Below are positions 1-5,919 of a stretch of DNA of 15,499 bases, in pieces. A program made the position numbers and the translations under genes. This stretch comes from Klebsiella pneumoniae (GTDB lineage: Bacteria; Pseudomonadota; Gammaproteobacteria; Pseudomonadales; Pseudohongiellaceae): the NCBI GenBank assembly GCA_945869725.1, contig CAMBPO010000053.1, positions 1-15,499 on the forward strand. The letters are read 5' to 3'. The number at the start of each line of letters is the position of its first letter. The stretch's first letter is position 1. Below the pieces are notes generated by a model. It was not told the DNA's origin, made no database searches, and saw only the letters and a list, made by a program, of their open reading frames with translations.

Positions 1-1056
1 ATTGCCGCAGGGCTGTTGATCTTGGGCCAGGGCATCGCGCCGGGCGCACTGGCACAATCCGGAGACTCACTTATGAATGAAACCTCACCCGTTGACGGCA
101 TCAGCTTCCGCTTTGTGGAATCCAACGGCATCCGCATGCGCGTGGCCACCATGGGTGACAGCGGCCCGCTGGTGATCATGGCGCATGGCTGGCCAGAGTC
201 GTGGTACTCCTGGCGGCATCAGATTGTGGCCGTTGCCAATGCGGGATACCGGGTAGTGGCGCCGGATATGCGCGGTTATGGCGCTACCGATGCGCCAGCG
301 GCGGTCGAGGATTACAACATCACTGAAATTGCCGCCGATATGGTGGGTCTGGTTGATGCGTTTGGTGAGGAAAAGGCCATCATTATTGGCCATGACTGGG
401 GCTCGATTGTGGCGTGGAACACGGTCTTGCTGCATCCCGAACGATTCTCGGCACTGGTCGCCATGAGTGTGCCGTACAGCGGTCGGCCGGCGCAGTCGCC
501 GCTGCTGAGCTGGCAGGAAAGTTATGGCGACAATTTTTACTACATTCTTTATCACCAAGAGCCCGGAGTTGCAGAAGCTGAGTACGATGCGGACCCTGAA
601 GGCCTGCTCAGTCGCCTGTATCTGTCACCGGATTCCCCACGCGAGCCGGCGACTATCACTGACCGCAAGCGCAGCGCCGGTGGCTGGATTGGCCGCATGG
701 GCAAACCCACAGCCTTGCCCGACTGGCTGACACGCGACGACCTCGACTACGTTGTCAGTCAGTTCACAGCAGCCGGTTTCCGCGGCGGTATCAACTACTA
801 TCGCAACTTTCATCGCAACTGGGAGATGACACCACAACTGGCTGACGCCCGTGTCACCGTGCCGACGCTGTTTATTGCCGGGGAAAAAGATATGGTGATT
901 GGCGGCGCGCCACAAGGCCGGCTGGAAGGAGCCATGCGCAGGGTGGTGGATGACCAGCGCGGCGTGATTCTGATACCGGGAGCCGGTCACTGGATACAGC
1001 AGGAGCGCCCCGAACAGACCAATGCCGCCATACTGGAGTTCCTGGGCAATCTATAA
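1..1056 (+). CDS. Epoxide hydrolase-type alpha/beta hydrolase (5' end open)
   Basis: An alpha/beta-hydrolase most like epoxide hydrolases, which open epoxides to diols through an aspartyl ester. Counting from the ATG at 73 (327 aa), I see the HGWP oxyanion motif at 38-41, the nucleophile D108 in GHDWGS, an acid D273 in AGEKD and the catalytic H306 in GAGHW. An Asp instead of Ser in the nucleophile elbow separates it from esterases; haloalkane dehalogenase is the main alternative. The start is ambiguous. GGAG at 61-64 lies 8 nt before ATG 73, which would give a cytoplasmic enzyme. But the frame stays open to base 1, and the upstream residues form a hydrophobic stretch ending ALAQS, like a signal peptide with an AxA cleavage site. 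I therefore give it as running off the left edge. Its stop is 5 nt from the convergent gene's stop. Confidence 0.85.
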   Translation: MAAGLLILGQGIAPGALAQSGDSLMNETSPVDGISFRFVESNGIRMRVATMGDSGPLVIMAHGWPESWYSWRHQIVAVANAGYRVVAPDMRGYGATDAPAAVEDYNITEIAADMVGLVDAFGEEKAIIIGHDWGSIVAWNTVLLHPERFSALVAMSVPYSGRPAQSPLLSWQESYGDNFYYILYHQEPGVAEAEYDADPEGLLSRLYLSPDSPREPATITDRKRSAGGWIGRMGKPTALPDWLTRDDLDYVVSQFTAAGFRGGINYYRNFHRNWEMTPQLADARVTVPTLFIAGEKDMVIGGAPQGRLEGAMRRVVDDQRGVILIPGAGHWIQQERPEQTNAAILEFLGNL

Positions 1057-1061
1057 GCATC

Positions 1062-1601
1062 TCACTCGATACCCGTAGGTTTGCCATCAAGGCTGCGGGT
1101 ATTTTTATCTTTCCAGTATTGCTCAATACCGACGCGACCTTTGTTAATCGCCCATTTGTCCAGCGTCGGCCGCTGACCTGTGAACTCATAGTAGGGGACC
1201 GCAAAGCCGCAGGAGGTCTGTACCATCTGCACGTCCTGCACAAAAATCTGCCGCGCACCGGTGTAATCGGGGAACTGGCTGATCAGTTTATTCCAGGCCT
1301 CGTCGCGCGAGTGAATGACACGGGCAGTGCCGTACAGGCGCATAATCAGCGGCTGTTTATCGAAGGAGCAGAACATCACTGTCATACGGCCATTGTCCAG
1401 CACATGCGCTGCTGTTTCATTGCCGCTGCCGGTCAGATTCAGCCACATGATCTGTGAATGACTGATCACCCGGAAACTGTCCATGCCCTTGGGAGATACA
1501 TTAATCAGGCTGTCTTCACCAGCGGTGCCAACAAAAAACACTTTCTGTTGCCCGATAAATTCAATGTGTTCGTCTTTTAACGCGTTAAACCGTTCACCCA
1601 T
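1062..1601 (-). CDS. Pyridoxamine 5'-phosphate oxidase (split-barrel FMN-binding) family protein
   Basis: A 179-aa single-domain protein of the PNPOx-like flavin split-barrel superfamily. Members bind FMN or F420 and act as small oxidoreductases; this subgroup has no assigned substrate, and it should not be called PdxH. Family-like stretches are VSPKGMDSFRV (about 35-45), LTGSGNETAAH (56-66) and GRMTVMF followed by LRLYGTA (71-93), the usual order in this fold. The start is set at 1601 rather than the in-frame ATG at 1610: AAGGA lies 8 nt before 1601, whereas it abuts the 1610 ATG. Upstream is the bfr terminator, whose T-run ends only 15 nt before this start, so there is almost no room for a separate promoter between them. 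No signal peptide or membrane segment is visible, so it is probably cytoplasmic. Confidence 0.85.
   Translation of the reverse strand: MGERFNALKDEHIEFIGQQKVFFVGTAGEDSLINVSPKGMDSFRVISHSQIMWLNLTGSGNETAAHVLDNGRMTVMFCSFDKQPLIMRLYGTARVIHSRDEAWNKLISQFPDYTGARQIFVQDVQMVQTSCGFAVPYYEFTGQRPTLDKWAINKGRVGIEQYWKDKNTRSLDGKPTGIE
1070..1106 (+). terminator. Rho-independent terminator of the epoxide hydrolase gene
   Basis: TACCCGTAG (1070-1078) pairs with CTGCGGGTA (1093-1101) as a 9-bp stem with one G-U wobble and a 14-nt loop, followed directly by TTTTT (1102-1106) and a further T-rich stretch. It lies 14 nt after the hydrolase stop and inside the 3' end of the convergent gene's coding region. The long loop makes it a moderate rather than ideal terminator. 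Confidence 0.6.
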
Positions 1602-1615
1602 GAAAATCATCCTTT

Positions 1616-1642
1616 AAAAAATCAGCCCGGGGCCGCCCGGGC
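1616..1642 (-). terminator. Strong intrinsic terminator downstream of bfr
   Basis: On the minus strand GCCCGGG (1642-1636) and CCCGGGC (1631-1625) form a perfect 7-bp GC-only stem around a 4-nt loop. This is followed by TGA and then six Ts (A run at 1616-1621 on the plus strand). It sits 36 nt after the bfr stop and directly before the Shine-Dalgarno of the next gene. Confidence 0.85.
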
Positions 1643-1677
1643 CGGTGCCACGAGGGCAGTCTATGCCATCAGCTGAC

Positions 1678-2142
1678 TTACATCATCGATTGGTGGTAAT
1701 TCTCAATACCGACCGCCTCGATGAGTTTGAGTTGGGTTTGTAGCCAATCAACATGTTCTTCTTCACTTTCAAGGATATAGACCAGCAATTCACGGCTGAC
1801 ATAATCCTGGATGGACTCAGCATAAGCGATACCTTCACGCAGATCAGGCAACGCGATCATCTCCAGCTTGAGGTCGCACTCCAGCATCTCTTTGGTGTGT
1901 TCACCGATAAACAGCTTGCCCAGACTCTGCAGATTGGGCAGCCCTTCCAGAAACAAAACACGCTCAACCAACTTGTCTGCATGTTTCATTTCGTCGATGG
2001 ATTCTTCATATTCCTTGGCGGCCAGTTTGCTCAGACCACGATCCTTGAACATACGAGAGTGCAAAAAGTACTGATTGATGGCAACGAGTTCGTTGCCCAG
2101 AGCTTTATTCAGATGCTTAATCATGGTTTTGTCGGATTTCAT
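1678..2142 (-). CDS. bfr: Bacterioferritin (haem-containing iron storage protein)
   Basis: Bacterioferritin assembles as a 24-mer shell that oxidises Fe(II) at a di-iron site and stores it as a ferric mineral. The 154-aa length is close to the family norm. All expected ferroxidase ligands are in register with E. coli Bfr numbering: E18, E51, H54, E94, E127 and H130. The haem-binding M52, which ligates haem between paired subunits, is also present, so this is the haem-binding, catalytically competent type. The start is the ATG at 2142: AGGAG stands 5 nt upstream, and the product matches Bfr length there. An upstream in-frame start at 2178 would add 12 non-family residues. It lies 193 nt downstream of bfd in the same direction and is followed by a strong terminator. 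I could not find a convincing promoter of its own, so it may be co-transcribed with bfd. Confidence 0.97.
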   Translation of the reverse strand: MKSDKTMIKHLNKALGNELVAINQYFLHSRMFKDRGLSKLAAKEYEESIDEMKHADKLVERVLFLEGLPNLQSLGKLFIGEHTKEMLECDLKLEMIALPDLREGIAYAESIQDYVSRELLVYILESEEEHVDWLQTQLKLIEAVGIENYHQSMM

Positions 2143-2157
2143 AAAAACTCCTGCCCA

Positions 2158-2173
2158 TGTCTGATAGCAGACA
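2158..2173 (-). promoter_or_regulatory. Small hairpin just upstream of the bfr ribosome binding site
   Basis: TGTCTG (2158-2163) and CAGACA (2168-2173) form a perfect 6-bp inverted repeat around a 4-nt loop. In the bfr leader RNA this stem would end a few bases before AGGAG. It could affect translation, or be chance. Confidence 0.25.
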
Positions 2174-2335
2174 CACAAACGGCGCGTGGTGGATTAGCGT
2201 ACTGACGGGGAGAGAGTGCCTTGGGGAGCAGCTAAAAGTCAAGCAGCGACGCAGCTTAACTAATTGACAAACAAGGAAAAGTGATTGATAACAAGAATGC
2301 TTAAGGTTTGCGATTACACGCAGAAACCAATCGGT

Positions 2336-2533
2336 TCAGGCAGCGTATGACATGTCCCGGCACTTTGCGGCGGACGCAACTTCGGCAATGATTTCACGGG
2401 CATAATGCCCACAGCGGCCACAATCACTTGCCAACCCGAGTTCGGCACGCAGCTCAGAGAAGGTAGATACGCCCTCTGCACAACGTTTGCGAATCTGGGA
2501 ATCAGTAATCTGGCGGCAAATGCACACGTACAT
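2336..2533 (-). CDS. bfd: Bacterioferritin-associated ferredoxin
   Basis: A 65-aa [2Fe-2S] protein that binds Bfr and passes electrons to its haem, which reduces the stored ferric core and releases iron. The four cluster ligands are C4 and C6 (CxC) and C38 and C41 (CxxC), at exactly the E. coli Bfd positions. The start is ATG 2533, the MYVCIC start typical of the family; an in-frame TTG six bases earlier is unlikely. GGA lies 8 nt upstream. It is read before bfr, and its promoter carries a Fur box, so the pair forms a storage and release module. Expression would rise when iron is low, when release from Bfr is needed. The C-terminal tail after about residue 50 is slightly longer than in E. coli and not conserved. 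Confidence 0.95.
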   Translation of the reverse strand: MYVCICRQITDSQIRKRCAEGVSTFSELRAELGLASDCGRCGHYAREIIAEVASAAKCRDMSYAA

Positions 2534-2597
2534 AATCAAGTTCCAACAATCAGTGCTGACCGGTTGGCTGCGTTGCCAACTTTGAACATGGCGCGAG

Positions 2598-2625
2598 ATT
2601 AAATCGTAATGGGAATGATTGTCAA
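2598..2625 (-). promoter_or_regulatory. Sigma-70 promoter of bfd
   Basis: On the minus strand a perfect -35 TTGACA (2625-2620) is separated by 16 nt from a 5/6 -10 TTTAAT (2603-2598). Transcription would start near 2590, giving a leader of about 55-60 nt before the bfd ATG at 2533. This is the best sigma-70 match I found in the window. Confidence 0.65.
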
Positions 2626-2629
2626 TACC
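2611..2629 (-). promoter_or_regulatory. Fur box overlapping the bfd -35 element
   Basis: The minus-strand 19-mer GGTATTGACAATCATTCCC matches the classical Fur consensus GATAATGATAATCATTATC at 14 of 19 positions, with the core GACAATCATT best preserved. It covers the -35 hexamer and most of the spacer, so Fe-Fur binding should block RNA polymerase. Fur control of bfd is known in pseudomonads; its operation here is inferred. Confidence 0.6.
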
Positions 2630-2654
2630 ATAACCGTTTACAGCAAATCTGTCC

Positions 2655-2738
2655 TTGCAACTATTCCTGCAACTATTCTTGTAACTATCTTTGCAACTAC
2701 CCTTGCAACTACCCTGGCATCCGCCCTTGCATGAACCT
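2655..2738. repeat. Tandem repeat, seven 12-bp units
   Basis: Seven consecutive 12-bp units begin at 2655, 2667, 2679, 2691, 2703, 2715 and 2727. The consensus is TTGCAACTAYYC. The first five (2655-2714) differ from each other at only a few positions and the last two are degenerate. The array lies between the bfd promoter and the divergent secreted-protein gene. A TAA in the third unit, in the frame of the downstream gene, shows it is not coding in that frame. The rest of the 2630-2837 gap holds a TATAGT hexamer at 2784 with no matching -35. Confidence 0.85.
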
Positions 2739-2837
2739 CACTGCAATCCACCCGGCGGCTGGCTCCCGCAGCGCAGTCTCAGGTATAGTGCTGCTCAATG
2801 CGCGTGTGAGCCCAGACATCAACAAGAAGACGAGGCC

Positions 2838-3845
2838 ATGAACACAAAAAACATCTCTTTGATCATGATGACACTCTGCCTGCTGAGCAGCCTGGCAGCC
2901 GCTCAACAGTCCACGACCGTCGAACTGCCTCGCACACCCGACGGCAAACCCGACCTGCAAGGTATCTGGACCAACGCCACGCAAACAACGCTGGAGCGCC
3001 CGGCTCGTTTTGGTGACCGGCGCTTTATGACAGCCGAGGAAGCGCAGCAGATGCAACAGGATGCACAGGGCCGCGAGGTCGCGTCAGATGCACCCAGCGA
3101 CCCCAATCGTGCACCGCCCAGCGATGGCAATACCGCGGCAGCCTACAACACCTTCTGGCTGGACCGGGGCACTCACGTCACGCAGATTGACGGTGAATAT
3201 CGCACTTCAATGATCATCGACCCACCCGATGGCAAAATCCCTTTCCGCACGGATGCACCGGAACAGAACTTTATGGAGGCGCTGCGCGACATTCATGGGG
3301 CCGAAGCCTTTCTTGGCCCCGAAATGACCACCATCGGTGAACGCTGCCTGCTGTTTTATGACTTCCGCACCTCCAATTCCAGTGCCGGTCCGCCCATGAT
3401 GCCCATCATCTATAACAACAACTACCAGATTGTGCAGACTGATGCGCATGTGGTGATTATGACGGAGATGATGCACGACGCTCGCATCCTGCGCCTGAAT
3501 TCCGAGCATCTGCCGCCGGAAGTGTACAAATGGATGGGCGATTCAGTGGCAGAATGGCAGGGCGACACGCTGGTGGTTCACACCCGCAATATGCACCCGC
3601 AGCAATCCCATTACGGATCTGGCACCGGACTGCAAGTGACTGAAAGCTTCCGTATGGTATCTGATGATGAGATTGTCTACCGGTTTACCATGAACGACGC
3701 CGTGGCCTACACGCAGCCATGGACAGCAGAAATGGTGTTGTATCGTCGGCCGCCGGCTGACCGCATCTATGAGTTTGCCTGCCATGAAGGCAACTATGCG
3801 TTGCCCGGCATACTGGCAGGCGCGCGCAGACTGGAGACCCAGTAA
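2838..3845 (+). CDS. Secreted protein of an uncharacterised family (PDGKPDLQGIW / CHEGN motifs)
   Basis: A 335-aa exported protein of unknown function. Residues 1-22 form a clear Sec signal peptide with likely cleavage at AAA-QQ (22/23). The mature protein opens with the hallmark P34 DGKPDLQGIW44 followed by LERP and a T-A-E-E-A stretch. Near the C-terminus it has YEFACHEGNY (C315 to N319) and ILAGAR. I recognise this combination from many secreted proteins annotated only as hypothetical in environmental Proteobacteria and Acidobacteria; I know of no biochemical function. The start is ATG 2838 because it begins the signal peptide; the frame can be read back to a TTG at 2691, but that runs through the tandem repeat. 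GAGG at 2832-2835 is only 2 nt before the ATG, so ribosome binding looks suboptimal. It ends 5 nt from the stop of the convergent PhoX-like gene. Confidence 0.85.
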   Translation: MNTKNISLIMMTLCLLSSLAAAQQSTTVELPRTPDGKPDLQGIWTNATQTTLERPARFGDRRFMTAEEAQQMQQDAQGREVASDAPSDPNRAPPSDGNTAAAYNTFWLDRGTHVTQIDGEYRTSMIIDPPDGKIPFRTDAPEQNFMEALRDIHGAEAFLGPEMTTIGERCLLFYDFRTSNSSAGPPMMPIIYNNNYQIVQTDAHVVIMTEMMHDARILRLNSEHLPPEVYKWMGDSVAEWQGDTLVVHTRNMHPQQSHYGSGTGLQVTESFRMVSDDEIVYRFTMNDAVAYTQPWTAEMVLYRRPPADRIYEFACHEGNYALPGILAGARRLETQ

Positions 3846-3850
3846 CTGCG

Positions 3851-5329
3851 TCAGACCGGCCCTCGCTCCCAGGGACCCCAGATGGCAAAGGTAACACCGG
3901 GTATCTGGATGTTGACGAACATGATTTCGCCCTGGGGGTCAAAACAGACACCCGCAATTTCCCGGTCACGGTAGTCACCGGGCTCACAGGTTTTACCAGC
4001 AGCCGCGATCTGCCCCGCCGTTAGTACGATGTTGTTTTTGGCAAAAATATAACTCTCACCGGCAGTTGTCAGCCCCAGAATGCGTTCGCCAAAACCAAAA
4101 TCATCCTCAGCGCCACCACCGTCCTCACTCATCATCAAACCACCGCGTGGGCTGATAGCGATATTGTCGGGGTTATTGGCCATGCGCGGATCAGTGGATG
4201 CAAACAGGCAGCGCAAAGAGCTGGATACCGGATCAAGCATCCATACCGCGCCGTCGCCATATCCTGCGCTGCCCTCTTCGTTGGTGCCAGCACTGGTATC
4301 AACGATGTAAATCATGCCCTCATGATACACAATGCCTTCGCCACGGCTCAGGGACAGCGCACCGGCGTCACGCGCCTGCAGGAACGGGCCACTGAGCTCG
4401 TCAACTGGATCCATATCCGGATTCGCAATATCTACCCATTCAATCTGGTGAGTCTCTCCCGGCACAGGTGCAAAGAGCTCCGTAAACCCTCTGCCAACTA
4501 TTTTGGCAGCCTGCAGACGGCCACCTTTTTCCAGCGCGCCCGGGGTCTGTGAATCATCACGTGGAATAAACCGGTAAATAGGTGAGTGATTGCGATTGTC
4601 TTCTGTCAGATAAACAAAACTGTCGCGTGGATCAACCGCGGCGGCTTCATGTTCGTAGCGCCCCATATCCACAATCGGTACGGCGGTGGTCTGCAGTGGA
4701 TCTGCGCGGACCTCGAAGACATATCCATGTTTAAGGCCGCCTTCAGCGGTCATATCGATGATGGTTTCCTCGCAGGACAACCATGTTCCCCAAGGCGTCA
4801 CTCCACCGGCACAATTAAGCATGGTGCCGCCAAGGCTTGGCGTGGTGGAAATTTCGCGTTTGGCCAGCCTCGAGAAACGGATAGTGGTATTGCCACCAGC
4901 AGCATAGGTGGCGTCCGGGCGGGCGCTTTTGTTGTAACAGGCGCTGGCTGGAATCAGCTGGCCGGTACCAACCTCATGGTTGCGAATCAGAATGATCTCA
5001 TTGTCTTCGAGTGCCACAACGCCCATACCGTCAAGCCGCTCGGGCACCGGATTTCCATCATTCATCAGGTCGCCAACCCAGGACAGGGTGGCATACGAAA
5101 AACCTTCAGGCAGCTGCAGCAAGGGCAAACCGGTCACTTCATCGTTCACCGGACCAATCGGGCCATAAGGACTGTCGGCGAGACGCGACGCTGTCGCAGC
5201 GCCACCCGACTGACTGGCCGCCAGAGACTGCAAGGCCATGGTGACAGGGCTCAGGCCGGCAGCAAAAGCAACGACGCTGCCCTTTAACAATCCCCGACGG
5301 CTTAATCGTGTGTCAAAAAACTTGCTCAT
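3851..5329 (-). CDS. PhoX-family (DUF839) Tat-exported phosphatase-like protein
   Basis: A 492-aa protein of the PhoX/DUF839 family. PhoX enzymes are periplasmic, calcium- and iron-dependent alkaline phosphatases. A twin-arginine signal is present (S10-R-R-G-L-L-K16, then a hydrophobic stretch to about 38), so it should be folded with its metals in the cytoplasm and exported by Tat. Family blocks visible are NCAGG (C173, the likely equivalent of the PhoX iron ligand), TPWGTWLSCEE (178-188), MGRYEHEA (222-229) and YLTEDN (240-245), with GAVWMLDP and a GGLMMSEDGGG stretch further on. It is shorter than well-studied PhoX proteins, so phosphatase activity is likely but unproven; some relatives are annotated only as DUF839. 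AAGGAG lies 8 nt before the ATG. It is transcribed towards the secreted unknown and divergently from the photolyase operon. I found no convincing Pho box upstream. Confidence 0.88.
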   Translation of the reverse strand: MSKFFDTRLSRRGLLKGSVVAFAAGLSPVTMALQSLAASQSGGAATASRLADSPYGPIGPVNDEVTGLPLLQLPEGFSYATLSWVGDLMNDGNPVPERLDGMGVVALEDNEIILIRNHEVGTGQLIPASACYNKSARPDATYAAGGNTTIRFSRLAKREISTTPSLGGTMLNCAGGVTPWGTWLSCEETIIDMTAEGGLKHGYVFEVRADPLQTTAVPIVDMGRYEHEAAAVDPRDSFVYLTEDNRNHSPIYRFIPRDDSQTPGALEKGGRLQAAKIVGRGFTELFAPVPGETHQIEWVDIANPDMDPVDELSGPFLQARDAGALSLSRGEGIVYHEGMIYIVDTSAGTNEEGSAGYGDGAVWMLDPVSSSLRCLFASTDPRMANNPDNIAISPRGGLMMSEDGGGAEDDFGFGERILGLTTAGESYIFAKNNIVLTAGQIAAAGKTCEPGDYRDREIAGVCFDPQGEIMFVNIQIPGVTFAIWGPWERGPV

Positions 5330-5526
5330 GGCGCTGGCTCCTTAATAATAAAACGTATGCGGTACCGCAAAATCTTACCGTGCGGCCTGGCACTGATCAT
5401 AGTGCAAATTGATTATCGAATTGTGACAAAACAGTAATATAGCGCCGGCAACATCAGCCAGGATGAACTGTTGTCCGATGCACTACGTATCACCTCGCGT
5501 CAGTTAACCACTCAAGGAATGTGCCG
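5330..5526. promoter_or_regulatory. Divergent intergenic region with two dyads
   Basis: This 197-bp gap separates two divergent transcription units. It contains a perfect 12-bp palindrome, TGCGGTACCGCA (5358-5369), and an inverted repeat GCACT-N6-AGTGC (5390-5405); both are possible operator sites. The best plus-strand sigma-70-like pair is TTGATT (5409-5414) with AGTAAT (5433-5438) at 18 nt spacing, 4/6 each, which is weak. No terminator is visible. Confidence 0.4.
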
Positions 5527-5919
5527 ATGTCCGCTTTACGGGTTTATTACGATGGCCTCTGCCCATTGTGTACCAGAGAAATCAACCACATCAAGCGGCT
5601 CGACAGACAAGGCCAGCTGGATATGCAGGATATCAACGCCGCTGACTTTGAGCAGCGTTTCCCACACATCGACCGTGTGCAAGCCGATCGTATACTGTAT
5701 GGTGAATTACCCGATGGCCGCATTATTCTGGGGCTAGATGTGACCTGTATGGCCTGGTCGCTGGTGGGTAAAGGCCACTGGTTTGCGTTTATGCGCTGGC
5801 CGCTGATCAAGCCCGTTGCCGATCGTGTGTATCTGTATTTCGCCCGCCACCGCCATCGTATTTCTGGCTGGTTCGGACGCCCGAATACCTGTGATGAACG
5901 ATGTCAGCCTAAACTGTGA
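5527..5919 (+). CDS. DCC-family thiol-disulfide oxidoreductase-like protein (DUF393)
   Basis: A 130-aa protein of the DCC family (DUF393, YuxK-like), small thioredoxin-fold-like proteins thought to act in thiol-disulfide exchange; the physiological substrate is not established. The defining D9-G-L-C12-P-L-C15 motif sits at the N-terminus after a short beta strand (LRVYYD). The central part has LYGELPDGRIILGLD and a hydrophobic WPLIKPVADRVYLYFARHR stretch, both typical of the family. The start is ATG 5527 because AAGGA (5514-5518) is 8 nt upstream; an in-frame GTG at 5521 is less well placed. This is the first gene of the five-gene operon. Its TGA overlaps the GTG start of the photolyase gene (GTGA), which indicates translational coupling. 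Family members often neighbour photolyase genes, so a redox role in a light-stress setting is plausible. Confidence 0.88.
   Translation: MSALRVYYDGLCPLCTREINHIKRLDRQGQLDMQDINAADFEQRFPHIDRVQADRILYGELPDGRIILGLDVTCMAWSLVGKGHWFAFMRWPLIKPVADRVYLYFARHRHRISGWFGRPNTCDERCQPKL

Noticed and set aside
2281..2300. Possible second Fur box upstream of bfr
   Set aside because: Only one half (TGATAAC) resembles the consensus; the other half does not match.
2655..2738. CRISPR array
   Set aside because: The 12-bp units are directly adjacent with no spacers, so this is a simple tandem repeat.
2784..2789. TATAGT as the -10 of the secreted-protein gene
   Set aside because: No -35-like hexamer lies 16-18 nt upstream, so a single 5/6 hexamer is not enough to call a promoter.
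2691..2837. N-terminal extension of the secreted protein through the tandem repeat
   Set aside because: The signal peptide begins at ATG 2838, the extension would bury it, and the TTG at 2691 has no ribosome binding site.
4586..5287. 233-residue open frame on the plus strand
   Set aside because: It is antisense to the well-supported PhoX-like gene, has no recognisable domain and looks like a shadow of biased codon use.
5394..5420. TGATCA as a -35 of an RpoE/ChrR-type ECF promoter for the photo-stress operon
   Set aside because: The hexamer is only a partial match and no fitting -10 element lies at the expected spacing.
5415..5445. Possible Pho box upstream of the PhoX-like gene (minus strand)
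   Set aside because: Only one TGTCA half-site is present; the second half-site expected 11 bp away is missing.
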